Shown: in pieces, positions 1 through 8,754 of the stretch
Layout of the letters: the number at the start of each line of letters is the position of its first letter
How positions within the stretch are numbered: the stretch's first letter is position 1
From: CAZQVN01 sp964596775
GTDB lineage: Bacteria; Eisenbacteria; RBG-16-71-46; JABDJR01; JAWXBZ01
Reading direction: 5' to 3'
NCBI GenBank assembly: GCA_964596775.1
Contig: CAZQVN010000016.1
Coordinates: 1-64,000, forward strand
DNA: 64,000 nt
The notes under the pieces: generated by a model
The model's input: only the letters and a program-made list of their open reading frames with translations
What the model was told of the DNA's origin: nothing
Database searches by the model: none
Translations under genes and position numbers: made by a program

Positions 1-12
1 ACGGCGGAAAAA

Positions 13-367
13 TGGTGGAGGCGGCGGGACTCGAACCCGCGTCCGGAATGACGTCCCCGAAAGACACTACGCGCGTGTCCAACCGATTAGAGCTCTCGCG
101 ACCCCGGGCGCCGATTGGCGGGCTCCCGTGATGCGCCAGCCTTCTTTATCTCGCCGGAACCCCCGAAGGCGCGAAGCCCGGCCAGCTCACCTGTCTGGCG
201 CTCAGAATCCGATCCGATGAGCCGGGACCGGCAGAGCGTCGTTGCCTAATTAGGCAGCGAGTGCGAATTCAGAATTCGCAATTACTGGTTCCACCTTTTT
301 AACGAGGCCGGTGGGCCCTCGGCGCGCGTCCGTCGCTTCTGTAACCCCGTCGAAACCAGTCGCCCCC
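13..367 (-). ncRNA. ssrA: transfer-messenger RNA (tmRNA)
   Basis: Trans-translation RNA that frees stalled ribosomes and tags the unfinished protein. The minus strand begins GGGGGCGACTGGTTTCGACG, the usual tmRNA 5' signature, and ends with a T-arm (GGTTCGAGTCCC) and a CCA at 15-13. The first seven bases, GGGGGCG, pair with CGCCTCC before ACCA with one G-U, closing the tRNA-like domain. The tag reading frame lies at 279-250. Length is 355 nt, normal for one-piece tmRNA. It sits 15 nt downstream of tRNA-Lys, so the two are probably one transcript. Its protein partner SmpB is encoded in the same window. Confidence 0.97.
250..279 (-). other. tmRNA tag-peptide reading frame
   Basis: Inside the tmRNA the frame GCG-AAT-TCT-GAA-TTC-GCA-CTC-GCT-GCC-TAA encodes ANSEFALAA, preceded in the finished tag by the alanine carried on tmRNA. 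The ALAA end is the classic ClpXP/ClpAP-type degron. The first 17 nt (279-263) form a perfect inverted repeat, GCGAATTC around one base and GAATTCGC. The stop region GCCTAATTAGGC is also self-complementary. Confidence 0.88.
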
Positions 368-382
368 GGTACCGGAGGTGCA

Positions 383-458
<76 letters not shown>

Positions 459-487
459 GGAGCCCTGAGGCTTTAACGCCGGAAGAC

Positions 488-514
488 ATTATCACCCGAT
501 CCCGGATTGGTCAA
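488..514 (-). promoter_or_regulatory. sigma70-type promoter for tRNA-Lys/tmRNA
   Basis: Minus strand TTGACC at 514-509, followed by GATAAT at 493-488 (15 bp spacer) or TAATGT (17 bp spacer). It lies about 30 nt upstream of the tRNA-Lys 5' end. The -35 box is inside the 509-523 palindrome. Confidence 0.55.
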
Positions 515-523
515 CAGTTGACC
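509..523. promoter_or_regulatory. palindrome, possible operator
   Basis: GGTCAAC-A-GTTGACC is a perfect 7+1+7 inverted repeat. It covers the -35 box of the leftward tRNA-Lys/tmRNA promoter and lies 22 nt upstream of the rightward beta-helix gene, so a bound protein could affect both. No cognate regulator can be named. Confidence 0.4.
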
Positions 524-544
524 GCGACGGATGTACGAAGGATC

Positions 545-1798
545 ATGTGCGCCGTCATGAACCGGTCCGCTTTCGCGGCGGCACTCGCCGCTCTCCTGGT
601 CGTTCTCCTTCCCGCTGCCGCCGCGGCGGGATCGCGCACCGTCTCCCCCGCCGGAAACAGCGGCGACTACGAAACGGTCCGGCGCGCGCTCGCCGGACTC
701 TCCCCGGGCGACACGCTGGTCCTGTCCGCCGGCGTCTACGACTGGTCCGCGAACATCGCCGACTCCACCGCCGGGCTGCTGGGGGGCATGGCGATCCCGG
801 TCGGCAACGTCACGATTCTTGGCCGGAAGGGCGCGATCCTCGAGGGGGCGCGCAACACGCAGGGCAATCCGTTCCACATGGCCCGCGGCACGAACACCGG
901 GTTCAAGAACGGCCCCGGCGTCAACAGCGTCACGATCCAGGGACTCACGTTCCGGTCGTTCGAGAACGCGATCGTCCTCCTCCAGGGGGACACCCTGTCG
1001 TGGGCGGCTCCGGCGAATGCCTACGCCGCCGGAACGCGCGGCTGGATACTCGAGGACCTGCACATCCAGTCGGGCCCCTTCGGAATCTCCGCGAACGGCC
1101 GGCACACCGACCTGTCCATCCGCCGCTGTCGTTTCGAAATGGATCCGGGGCCGGATTCCGGGAGACAACCCGGCTGCTTCGCCGTGGGGGTGCGCCCGTT
1201 TCCCCCGTCGTACGAGGGGCTTCCGGAGCGGGTGGTCATCGAGGACAACGTGATCTTCGGCCCGGAAACCGCCGAGCGGCAGGGCATGTTCGCCGCGGTG
1301 ATCCTCACCGCCGAACAGTCGTTCGTGCGCCGGAACAGCGTGGAGCGGTTCGGCATGGGCCTCGTCGTGGAAGGGCGCGCCGTCGCGGCCACCGCCAACC
1401 GGATCAGCCGTTGCGGGATCGGCATCGTGGCCTGGAGCACCGACCGCCTCGGAACGCATACCGAAGGAGCCGTGATCTCCGGGAACGAGATCCGCAGCAT
1501 GTCCCGCAGGCTCAAGGGATTCCTTTCCGAATTTTCCGGGTCGGGGATTCTCCTCGCCGGCGTCACGAAATCGACGATCGCCGACAACATCGTCTCGGCC
1601 AACGCCGGGGCCGACATCGTTTTCGGCAGTGTCCGCACCACGCCCTCATCGAAGGAAAACAGGGTGACGGGGAACGGCGGGGTCGTCCTGATCTCGAAGA
1701 AGAGCCTGGAGGACAACACGGTGACCGGATCCACGACGATGGTGCGGGACATGTCGAAGCCCGGTGAGGCGAAGGCCCCGAAACCCGAGGAGCCGTAG
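545..1798 (+). CDS. secreted right-handed beta-helix (NosD/pectate-lyase-like) protein
   Basis: Predicted exported protein of about 417 residues. It opens with a hydrophobic signal peptide (AFAAALAALLVVLLPAAAAAG) and then a segment typical of parallel beta-helix proteins ('DYETVRRALAGLSPGDTLVL', then 'GVYDW'). Repeating turns with N, V/I and G at short intervals follow ('VTIQGLTFRSFENAI', 'VVIEDNVIFG', 'AVISGNEIRSM', 'STIADNIVSANAG'). Such folds bind or cleave polysaccharides, but no lyase catalytic residues could be identified, so the substrate is unknown. ATG at 545 has AAGGA just upstream. ATG at 557 is an alternative with better signal-peptide geometry. The C-terminal 25 residues are charged and proline-rich. 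It is convergent with ssb. Confidence 0.72.
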   Translation: MCAVMNRSAFAAALAALLVVLLPAAAAAGSRTVSPAGNSGDYETVRRALAGLSPGDTLVLSAGVYDWSANIADSTAGLLGGMAIPVGNVTILGRKGAILEGARNTQGNPFHMARGTNTGFKNGPGVNSVTIQGLTFRSFENAIVLLQGDTLSWAAPANAYAAGTRGWILEDLHIQSGPFGISANGRHTDLSIRRCRFEMDPGPDSGRQPGCFAVGVRPFPPSYEGLPERVVIEDNVIFGPETAERQGMFAAVILTAEQSFVRRNSVERFGMGLVVEGRAVAATANRISRCGIGIVAWSTDRLGTHTEGAVISGNEIRSMSRRLKGFLSEFSGSGILLAGVTKSTIADNIVSANAGADIVFGSVRTTPSSKENRVTGNGGVVLISKKSLEDNTVTGSTTMVRDMSKPGEAKAPKPEEP

Positions 1799-1933
1799 CG
1801 GACGCTTCGCGGAGTACGGCCCCTCTCGAAGCACGCGGTGATAACGCGGGAAATGGCCGGACGGGAGGCGGGAAGGACGGAGCGGACGGCCGGGGCGGCC
1901 ACCGCGCGACGCGGCAACCGCCCCGGTCTTCCT

Positions 1934-2386
1934 CTAGAACGGCAGGTCGTCGTCCGGGGCCGAGCCGCCGTCATCCGGCATGCCGGCATACTCGGGCGAT
2001 TCCGACTGGTCGCGCGAGGGGCGACCGCCGCCGCCACCGCCGCCGCCATCCCCCTTGCCGAGCATCAGCATGGTGTTGGCGTTGATCTCGGTGGTGAACT
2101 TCTTGTTGCCGTCCTTGTCCTGCCACTCGCGGGTCTGAAGCCGGCCTTCGATGTAGACCTGCTTCCCCTTCGTCAGGTACTGACTGGCCGTTTCGGCCGT
2201 CTTGCCCCAGAGAATGACCCGGTGCCATTCCGTCCTTTCGGTGCGCTCCCCCGTCTTGTCCGTCCAGCTCTCGGTGGTGGCCAGTCGCAGGTTGGCGACG
2301 GCCGTTCCGCCCGAGGTGTAACGGATTTCCGGATCCGCTCCGAGGTTTCCGACGAGAATGACCTTGTTGACTCCGCGGGATGCCAT
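1934..2386 (-). CDS. ssb: single-stranded DNA-binding protein
   Basis: SSB, 150 residues. It binds ssDNA during replication, repair and recombination. The OB fold spans residues 1-112 ('VNKVILVGNLGADPEIRYT', 'GKQVYIEGRLQTREWQDKDG'). A glycine-rich disordered linker (eight consecutive glycines near 114-121) leads to the acidic tip DDDLPF that docks partner proteins. ATG at 2386 is chosen because the OB fold begins at once and AAGGA lies 7 nt upstream; an upstream in-frame extension to 2458 has no support. The gene stands alone, with a promoter-like site at 2407-2435. Confidence 0.96.
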   Translation of the reverse strand: MASRGVNKVILVGNLGADPEIRYTSGGTAVANLRLATTESWTDKTGERTERTEWHRVILWGKTAETASQYLTKGKQVYIEGRLQTREWQDKDGNKKFTTEINANTMLMLGKGDGGGGGGGGRPSRDQSESPEYAGMPDDGGSAPDDDLPF

Positions 2387-2406
2387 GGTGATGTCCTTTC
2401 TGGCGA

Positions 2407-2435
2407 GATATAGCCCGGCCCGGGGCCGGTGTCGC
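2407..2435 (-). promoter_or_regulatory. probable ssb promoter
   Basis: Minus strand GCGACA (2435-2430), 17 bp, TATATC (2412-2407), giving a start near 2400 and a short leader ending in the AAGGA ribosome site. A second candidate further up is TTGACG (2507-2502), 17 bp, TAAGTT (2484-2479). Both could be used. Confidence 0.45.
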
Positions 2436-2639
2436 CGTGTGACGAACGGCGGATGCAAGCGCGTGGGAACGAGCCTTGAACTTAAGCCCCGGGGGGGCGG
2501 TCGTCAAGCTCCGGCCGGGGTCGACCGGGGGGCGGCGCGGGCGGGCCGGACCGGTGATGAGGACGGTCGCGGGGCGGGGTGGGCGACGCGGGACGGACGG
2601 CGGAGTGCCGGGCGGACGCCGGGGCCACCCCGGCGCGTG

Positions 2640-2668
2640 TTGACGCCCTCACGGGCGCCGCTTATCCT
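2640..2668 (+). promoter_or_regulatory. promoter for tRNA-Pro/tRNA-Arg
   Basis: TTGACG (2640-2645), 17 bp spacer, TATCCT (2663-2668), about 34 nt before tRNA-Pro. The rest of the 315-bp stretch between ssb and tRNA-Pro is very GC-rich and shows no gene I can support. Confidence 0.6.
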
Positions 2669-2701
2669 CGTTCCCTTGCTTTTCCCGCAACCAATCCCTG
2701 T

Positions 2702-2778
<77 letters not shown>

Positions 2779-2795
2779 ATTTCCATGTGATCAGC

Positions 2796-2872
2796 GCGCC
2801 TGTAGCTCAGGTGGATAGAGCAACGGATTTCTAATCCGTCGGTCGGGGGTTCAAATCCCTCCAGGCGCACCA
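2796..2872 (+). tRNA. tRNA-Arg (anticodon TCT)
   Basis: Acceptor GCGCCTG/CAGGCGC, anticodon arm ACGGA-TTTCTAA-TCCGT with anticodon TCT, T-loop TTCAAAT, and encoded ACCA at 2869-2872. It reads AGA codons. Confidence 0.97.
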
Positions 2873-2889
2873 TGGAGCCCCCGTCCCCT

Positions 2890-3048
2890 TCACGCGGGAA
2901 GCTCGGCCCACAGTTCCTGGGTGTCCGTCAGCCGCCGGTCCTCCTGCCGGAGGTCGCTCCGTCCCCCCCTGTTCGCTTCCGGCGTTCCGTCCACCTCGGC
3001 CAGCATGACCCGCCCCTCGCTGTCCCACAGCACCCGTCCCTGCAGCAT
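2890..3048 (-). CDS. small hypothetical protein
   Basis: Possible 52-residue acidic/basic soluble peptide beginning MLQGRVLWDSEGRVML and ending in TQELWAELPA. The ATG at 3048 is preceded by AAGGAGG with 5 nt spacing, the strongest ribosome site nearby. An in-frame ATG at 3066 would add six residues. No family is recognised. It lies 64 nt downstream of the subtilisin gene on the same strand, beyond a strong stem-loop, so it may be the tail of that transcript. It stops just beyond the 3' end of tRNA-Arg on the opposite strand. Confidence 0.4.
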   Translation of the reverse strand: MLQGRVLWDSEGRVMLAEVDGTPEANRGGRSDLRQEDRRLTDTQELWAELPA

Positions 3049-3074
3049 GTCGTCCTCCTTTTCCATGGTTGGTC

Positions 3075-3107
3075 CGGCGGGGTACCGGGCCTCCCGGCAC
3101 CCCGCCG
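3075..3107 (-). terminator. stem-loop after the subtilisin gene
   Basis: A 9-bp perfect stem (CGGCGGGGT with ACCCCGCCG) encloses a second small stem (CCGGG/CCCGG). There is no U-run on the minus strand, so it may be an RNA-stabilising or attenuating hairpin rather than a true intrinsic terminator. Confidence 0.45.
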
Positions 3108-3112
3108 CCCGA

Positions 3113-6100
3113 CTACTTTGCCATCACCATCTTTCGGGTCGTGATCCGGTCCGGCGTGGACAGGCGGTAGAAATAGATGCCGCTCGTGACCGGCACCCCG
3201 GAATCACCGGTGCCGTCCCAGACCACCGACCCGGGGCCGGCGTCGCGGTGGCCGGATATCAGCGAGCGGATCTTCCGCCCCTGAACCGTGAAGATCGACA
3301 ACTCGACGGGGCCCGCCGCGGGCAGGTGAAAGCGGATCGTCGTCGTCGGGTTGAACGGGTTCGGCGCGTTCTGCTCGAGCGCGAAGAGAGCGGGAATGCG
3401 CCCCTCGCCGGCCCCGGAGATGTCCTGGCCGTTCACGACGAATTCCTGCGCGGTGGCCGGCCCCCAGGCACCCCCGGCGTCGCGGCCGCGGACCCAGAAC
3501 GTGCGCGCCCCCTTCGAAACCGTGAACGCGGGAACCGTGGCCGAGACGTTCACGACCGGGGAGCTGAACGACCCGGCCATCGGCTGGCCGGATCCGGCCG
3601 GCGAGGCTGCCTCCCCCACCGACCACTCGGCGGCGGCGATGTTCGAGTTGCCGAACGCCACGTCGGTGAGCGTGGCCGACAGCGTCGCGTCGAACGCGTT
3701 GTCCATCGGGTTCGGGTTCGACGCGATCGAACCGGCCACGACGACAGGACCGCGCGTGTCGCCGCCGGGGCGGTTGATCGCGAAGCTCGCGTCGGAGGTA
3801 TCGCCGCCGCGCAGCGCGGGCGACGCATCGTCGGTGACCTGGATGCGCACCCGGTAGTTCGGACCGTTCGGCAGGGCGCTGATGTCCCACACGTACGGCG
3901 AAGCCCCGGGCGCGGCGGTGATCGGAATCCAGCTCGCGCCGCCGTCCGGCGAGTAGGAGAGGGAGCGGGCGGCCACGGACGTGCCGCCGTAGGCCGTCTC
4001 CGTCCAGGAGACCGACACGGAACTTCCGGTCAGCTCCTCCCCGCCGTTCGGGGCCGTCACGGCCGCGTCGGGGTGGTCATGACCGATGAGCCAGATCAGC
4101 GTCTTGTCCAGGATGTCCTCGCGGGCGGCCGGATCGTTGATCTGGGCCCACTCGTAGCAGTTCGTCACGACCTTCGACGGAGTGCCACCCCACACGGCGT
4201 TCGCCGGCGACCCGTTCGGGACCAGGTTCTGCCAGCGCACCGCGATGTTGCCGATCGTGGCGTCGGTGTCCGTCCAGATCGCCGTTCCGGTGCCGGTGCC
4301 GTTGACCACGTTGACCTCGTCGCCGGCGCCGCCGGTCCGCTGCGGCGTGTAGAGGATGCCGGTGGCGTAGTCGCCGCTGATCGGGTCGCCGACGACGCCG
4401 CGGTTCGCCGACCAGGTGGGCGGATCCTCCACGTAGGACACGTGCATGTAATTATTCATCCAGGCGATCCGCGCCGCGGTGGAGTACCCCGACGTGCCGT
4501 CGGTGAACGACCAGGCCATGTCGTGCGTGCTGATCGAGAACCGCCCGCCACCGTCCAGGTACGCCTGGATCGAGTCACGGGCCGCGTCGGTCACCGCGGG
4601 ATACTGCTCGTAGCCCGACTGCCAGAGGACCGCCGTGTACGACCGCAGTCCCGAGTTCCGGTCGCCGACCGGCGGGTTGTCCGTGGGTGACCCGGCCAGC
4701 ACGCTCCCGTTCCACCCGTAGTTCCGGAACGCCGACTGGTAGTAGGCCTCGTGCGGGAAGCTGGAGTCGCCGATTGCCAGCAGGATGTCGCCGGCCGCGC
4801 TGGTGGTGAACCGGTAGTGGAAGCCGCCCGCGTCGTCCCGCGTCGTGTTGCCGGCCTGGTCCCGCGATTCCACGTCGAAGTAGTACGTCGTCTCGGGCGC
4901 GAGCCCGGTCAGCGTGAGCGCATGCCCGGTGACGAGGTCCGCGACCTCGGCGGACGCCAGGCCGAGAGACGGCGTCGTCCCGTAGTAAACGCGGCTGGAA
5001 GCCGGAACGTCGGTGATCCAGGTGACCGTCCGCGTCTGGTCGGTGCCCGTGCCCCCCACGTTCGTGATCACCGGGCCGGTGAAGTCGGCCTCAGCCATCA
5101 CCGAAACCGAGATGACCGGGCTTGCGTCGTCGTAGGTCACGGTGATCGCGTCCCCGTGCGACACGGAGAGCTTCCCCTCGAGGGCGGGGGCCAGCGCCGT
5201 GGTGGCGATGGATCCGGTGAACACCCCGTTGCCGCCGGCCAGCGACACCGTTTCCGGCGTCGATTCGGTGGCCGAGGACACGGCCACGCTCAGCGGACCG
5301 GTCGCGTTCAGGTCCTCGACCCGGATTTCGATCAGGTCGTCGGCGCCGTAGCGCAGCCGGTCGAGCTGCACGAATCCGCTGGTGCCGCCGAGCTGCCCGG
5401 AGATCGCGAGCGCGAACGGCTGGGGACCGAACGGAATGTTCGCCGCGGACACGCGGATCCGGTACACCCCGGCCTGGGGCGTGTTGAGCCGCACGCACTC
5501 CTCCACGTTCAGCGTGTCGCCCGCGCCCCCCGGCACCGACTGGCCGCCGGCAAACACGTTTCCGGTGTAGGTCACGTTCAACGGATCCGTCACCGTCAGG
5601 TTCAGGTCGTTCACGAGCTGGCGGGCGGCGGCCGGGCTGCCCTCCTTGTCGAACCAGCAGAGCGTGATCTTCAGCGGCACCGCCGCGCCGTCGACCCGGA
5701 CTTCGTACTCGATGAAGTCCCCGGTCAGCAGGCCGTCCGTCTGATCCACGAGCGCCGTGCGGGCGGCATCACCGGGAAAGTAGAGGATGTTGTCCACCTT
5801 CATCCGCCCCCAGCCGACGACGTTGTTCGGGATCGGCAGGCCGGTCATGTCGTTGTCCGTGGAGGAGATCGCCATTGCCTTGAGCAGGGCTCCGCTCGGC
5901 GTGAACGCGTTGGCCGGTGTCTTGACGCCGGTCGGATACCACCCCTCCATGCAGTACTGGCGGATCAGCATTTCGCCGGCCGCGCCCGCCGGACAGGACA
6001 TGCTCGTTCCCGACAGGGACTTGTAGCCGGTGTCGCCGGCCCCGTTTGCCGAGACGATGCCGGACCCGGGGGTCATCATCGTGGGCTTGAGCCGGAGGTC

Positions 6101-7882
6101 GGCCGCCGGTCCCTGGCTGGAAAAGTACGCGGGCGTTCCGGCGAGCGTTCCGTTCTCGCAGGCCCCGGAACTGATGCCGTTCTTCATCGTGGCCGGCGAC
6201 CCCACGCTGGCCGGTTCCGGGCCGGCGTTCCCGTTGGAAAAATTCACGAGGAAGTCCTTGTGATCCCACATGAACTGGTCGGCGGTCATGGAATGCACGG
6301 TGTAGGCGCCCATGGCGTCGCCGCCCCACGAGTTCGAGGAGATGCGCGCCGCGCCGCCGGCGTTGCCGGTGTACGGCGCCTGGAACATGAGGTTCAGGTC
6401 GCCGGGAGCGATGATGCTGTTCGTCAGCGCCCCGCCGTCATGAAACCAGATCTTCCCCTTGAGCGCGTTGCCGTCGCGGGTGTCCGCGGCGAACGGCGAG
6501 TCGTCGCCGACGATCGTTCCGGTCGTGTGGGTGCCGTGATAGGACGCTCCCGCGGCATCCCCGAAGACGACGCCTCCGCCGAGAACCGCCGGCTCGTAGG
6601 CGATGATCTTCCGGTGCGTCGGATACTGGCCGAACGTGGTGATCGGCACGGCGGCGTCGCGGAAGGAGTTGTGCGATGTGCGGATTCCGGAATCGGACGT
6701 GTGCACGACCTGCCCTTCGCCGCGGATCCCCATGTCCCACACGCGGCGGCTGTTGGACACGTTCGTCTGGACGACCCACTGCAGCACGCTGTTCGTGGTG
6801 TGCAGCGCGAAGAACGGCTCGACCCAGGCCACGTCGCCGCGGACGGCGATGTCCGCCAGCCGGGACGGGGCAACCGTCATCCTCATGACCTTGGCCCGGC
6901 CGGAATCGGTGGCTTCCTCGATCGCGGCGCCGAGCGCCTCCATGCCCGAGCGGGCGAGGATCAGGTCGGCGTCGGGAAACAGCAGCACGGTGACCGTGAC
7001 CGATCCGTTCGCGCCCTGCATCCGGGGGTCGCCGCTGAGCTTGAACGCCGGCAGGTACGCGCCGACCCAGCGGACGGAGGGGAGGGCTTCCACTTCGGCG
7101 CGCGCTTCCGGCGTCATCCGCACGAGATAGGCGTAGCCGGGAACCCAGGCCACGGGCAGCGCCCCGGCGGCGACCAGCGCGCTCCGCTCCCCGGGAAGGA
7201 CCGGCCCCTTGAACTGCACGAGGTACCCGGCCGTCTCTCCGGCCTTCGGGGTCCGCGCCGCCAGTTCGGCCGGCACCGCGGGCACTCCGTCGCGCAGCGG
7301 ATCGAAGCGGTAGCCGTTCGCGAAATCCAGCGTCAGGGAAGCGACGCCCGCGGAAACCGGCGTCACCGACCCGCGCCGCGACTCGCTGATCAGCAGCGGG
7401 TTCGCGGACCGGGCCTCGAACGTCTTGACGCTCCGGAACGAGGACGGGGCGGACATCTCGTACGTTCCGTCGTCATGGCGGAGCGCCACGGCCCACGACC
7501 AGGTCGAGGTTCCCGGCTCCCCGCGGACGATGTCGCGGAGCGGCAGCGAGGACGCGGAGGTGACCTTCTTGATGACGGCCGGATCGGCGATCAGGTCGCG
7601 GGCGCTCCGTCCCGCCAGGCTTTTCCGCGACAGGAACACGACGACGTCCCCTTTCGATCGGGCGGTCCAGCCCAGCAGTGCGGACGCCTCATCCTCGACG
7701 GCGTCGGCGGCCGGGGAGTGGATCCGGAGCGGCGGGCCGGACTGTTCCGCCGTGGAGGCGGTGGCGGCGCGGCGCGATGCGGGTACGCCGATGATCGCCG
7801 CGGCGGCGAGGACGAGGACAAGGGTCAGCGTGAAGGCGCGCCGGAAGGGCGCATGCGGACGGGGTCCTGTTTCCTGGAACAT
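3113..7882 (-). CDS. large secreted subtilisin-family (S8) protease with FN3, amidotransferase-like and C-terminal sorting domains
   Basis: Exported serine protease of about 1589 residues. Residues 16-40 are a signal peptide. The catalytic triad (numbered from GTG 7888) is Asp399 in 'HTSDSGIRTSHNS', His451 in 'YHGTHTTGTIVG' and Ser629 in 'LSGTSMSCPAG', with a candidate oxyanion Asn in 'FSNGNAGPEP'. A P-domain-like jelly roll follows. Next come an FN3 module ('LTGLAPETTYYFDVESRD'), an amidotransferase-like alpha/beta segment ('ILLAIGDSSFPHEAYYQSAF') and Ig-like repeats. The end is a FlgD/type IX-like module ('APNPFNPTTTIRFHLP' ... 'TSGIYFYRLS'). ATG at 7882 has GAGGAGG 8 nt upstream, better than GTG at 7888. 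It is probably secreted and anchored outside the cell. No obvious partner genes are adjacent. Confidence 0.9.
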   Translation of the reverse strand: MFQETGPRPHAPFRRAFTLTLVLVLAAAAIIGVPASRRAATASTAEQSGPPLRIHSPAADAVEDEASALLGWTARSKGDVVVFLSRKSLAGRSARDLIADPAVIKKVTSASSLPLRDIVRGEPGTSTWSWAVALRHDDGTYEMSAPSSFRSVKTFEARSANPLLISESRRGSVTPVSAGVASLTLDFANGYRFDPLRDGVPAVPAELAARTPKAGETAGYLVQFKGPVLPGERSALVAAGALPVAWVPGYAYLVRMTPEARAEVEALPSVRWVGAYLPAFKLSGDPRMQGANGSVTVTVLLFPDADLILARSGMEALGAAIEEATDSGRAKVMRMTVAPSRLADIAVRGDVAWVEPFFALHTTNSVLQWVVQTNVSNSRRVWDMGIRGEGQVVHTSDSGIRTSHNSFRDAAVPITTFGQYPTHRKIIAYEPAVLGGGVVFGDAAGASYHGTHTTGTIVGDDSPFAADTRDGNALKGKIWFHDGGALTNSIIAPGDLNLMFQAPYTGNAGGAARISSNSWGGDAMGAYTVHSMTADQFMWDHKDFLVNFSNGNAGPEPASVGSPATMKNGISSGACENGTLAGTPAYFSSQGPAADLRLKPTMMTPGSGIVSANGAGDTGYKSLSGTSMSCPAGAAGEMLIRQYCMEGWYPTGVKTPANAFTPSGALLKAMAISSTDNDMTGLPIPNNVVGWGRMKVDNILYFPGDAARTALVDQTDGLLTGDFIEYEVRVDGAAVPLKITLCWFDKEGSPAAARQLVNDLNLTVTDPLNVTYTGNVFAGGQSVPGGAGDTLNVEECVRLNTPQAGVYRIRVSAANIPFGPQPFALAISGQLGGTSGFVQLDRLRYGADDLIEIRVEDLNATGPLSVAVSSATESTPETVSLAGGNGVFTGSIATTALAPALEGKLSVSHGDAITVTYDDASPVISVSVMAEADFTGPVITNVGGTGTDQTRTVTWITDVPASSRVYYGTTPSLGLASAEVADLVTGHALTLTGLAPETTYYFDVESRDQAGNTTRDDAGGFHYRFTTSAAGDILLAIGDSSFPHEAYYQSAFRNYGWNGSVLAGSPTDNPPVGDRNSGLRSYTAVLWQSGYEQYPAVTDAARDSIQAYLDGGGRFSISTHDMAWSFTDGTSGYSTAARIAWMNNYMHVSYVEDPPTWSANRGVVGDPISGDYATGILYTPQRTGGAGDEVNVVNGTGTGTAIWTDTDATIGNIAVRWQNLVPNGSPANAVWGGTPSKVVTNCYEWAQINDPAAREDILDKTLIWLIGHDHPDAAVTAPNGGEELTGSSVSVSWTETAYGGTSVAARSLSYSPDGGASWIPITAAPGASPYVWDISALPNGPNYRVRIQVTDDASPALRGGDTSDASFAINRPGGDTRGPVVVAGSIASNPNPMDNAFDATLSATLTDVAFGNSNIAAAEWSVGEAASPAGSGQPMAGSFSSPVVNVSATVPAFTVSKGARTFWVRGRDAGGAWGPATAQEFVVNGQDISGAGEGRIPALFALEQNAPNPFNPTTTIRFHLPAAGPVELSIFTVQGRKIRSLISGHRDAGPGSVVWDGTGDSGVPVTSGIYFYRLSTPDRITTRKMVMAK

Positions 7883-8115
7883 GGTCACTGCCTCCTCGAT
7901 GGGTGGGGCACGGCCCGCCGTGGGTCGTACTCAGGAGACAGAGTGGTGCGCGACTGTTGAGTAAAACTTGACTGGGAGAGAACTGTGCCGCGCAAACCTT
8001 TGCAGCACAATATCTTGTGCGATTTTATCGATTCCGGCGGCCCGGCCCGGGACGTCCGGCCCGCGCGGCGGGGCCGCCGCCGCCGTTTAAGGAAGGGCGC
8101 GATCGAGGCGGCGCT

Positions 8116-8754
8116 TCACGACCTCCCGTGCCTGCACAGCGTCCGCAGCGCCAGCCCGCGGTGCGAGAGACTGTTTTTTTCCTCGAGGCTCAGTTCCGCC
8201 ATGGTCTTCCCCGTGCCCCGGACGAGAAAGAGCGGATCGTAACCGAATCCGCTGCCGCCGCGCGGCGCCGATAGGATCGATCCTTCCACGACTCCCTCGA
8301 CCACGGCGATCTCCGGGTCCGCGGCGGCCGGCGCCGCCCCGGGGTCGCTCGACTCCGTCACGAGAACGAGCACACAGCGGAAGCGGGCGGTGCGCCGCTC
8401 TGCCGGGATCCCGTCCAGCGCGGCGAGGAGCTTTGCCATGTTCCGCCCGGGATCCTGGTCCGCCCCGGCCCAGCGACCGCTGTGGAGTCCGGGGGCGCCG
8501 TCGAGCGCGTCGACTTCGAGACCGGTGTCGTCGCCGAGCGACGGGAGCCCGGTGGCGCGGAAAGCGCTCTCCGCCTTGAGCCGGGCATTTTCGACGTAGG
8601 TACGGCCCGTTTCCTCCACGTCCGGCGCGCCGGGAAACTCGCCGAGCGACCGGACACGCAGGCCGGGCCCGGCGAAGCGGCGGAGCCCCGCTTCCATTTC
8701 GCGGAGCTTGCCCGGGTTCCGGGTGGCGACGACGAGTTCGGCCGGAAGGATCAT
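8116..8754 (-). CDS. rdgB: XTP/dITP diphosphatase (RdgB/HAM1 family)
   Basis: House-cleaning nucleotide pyrophosphatase of 212 residues that hydrolyses deaminated purine triphosphates (dITP, XTP). Family motifs are visible: 'VVATRNPGKLREME' at the N-terminus, 'TYVENARLKAESAF', 'PSLGDDTGLEVDAL', 'PGLHSGRWAG' and 'GGSGFGYDPLFLV', with a terminal 'LSHRGLALR'. ATG at 8754 overlaps the rph stop by 4 nt (ATGA), so translation is likely coupled. It is the last gene of the dedA-to-rdgB operon. A disordered 'SSDPGAAPAAADPE' insertion in the middle is unusual but mild. Confidence 0.95.
   Translation of the reverse strand: MILPAELVVATRNPGKLREMEAGLRRFAGPGLRVRSLGEFPGAPDVEETGRTYVENARLKAESAFRATGLPSLGDDTGLEVDALDGAPGLHSGRWAGADQDPGRNMAKLLAALDGIPAERRTARFRCVLVLVTESSDPGAAPAAADPEIAVVEGVVEGSILSAPRGGSGFGYDPLFLVRGTGKTMAELSLEEKNSLSHRGLALRTLCRHGRS

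Noticed and set aside
518..544. TTG at 518 as the beta-helix protein start
   Set aside because: It lies inside the palindrome, has no ribosome site, and adds charged residues before the signal peptide.
4751..7960. A plus-strand open frame of about 1069 codons opposite the subtilisin
   Set aside because: Low-complexity Arg/Gly/Val composition and no ribosome site; the minus strand encodes a clear S8 protease.
7957..7990. TTGACT on the plus strand as a promoter
   Set aside because: No plus-strand gene follows; rdgB on the minus strand occupies the next region.
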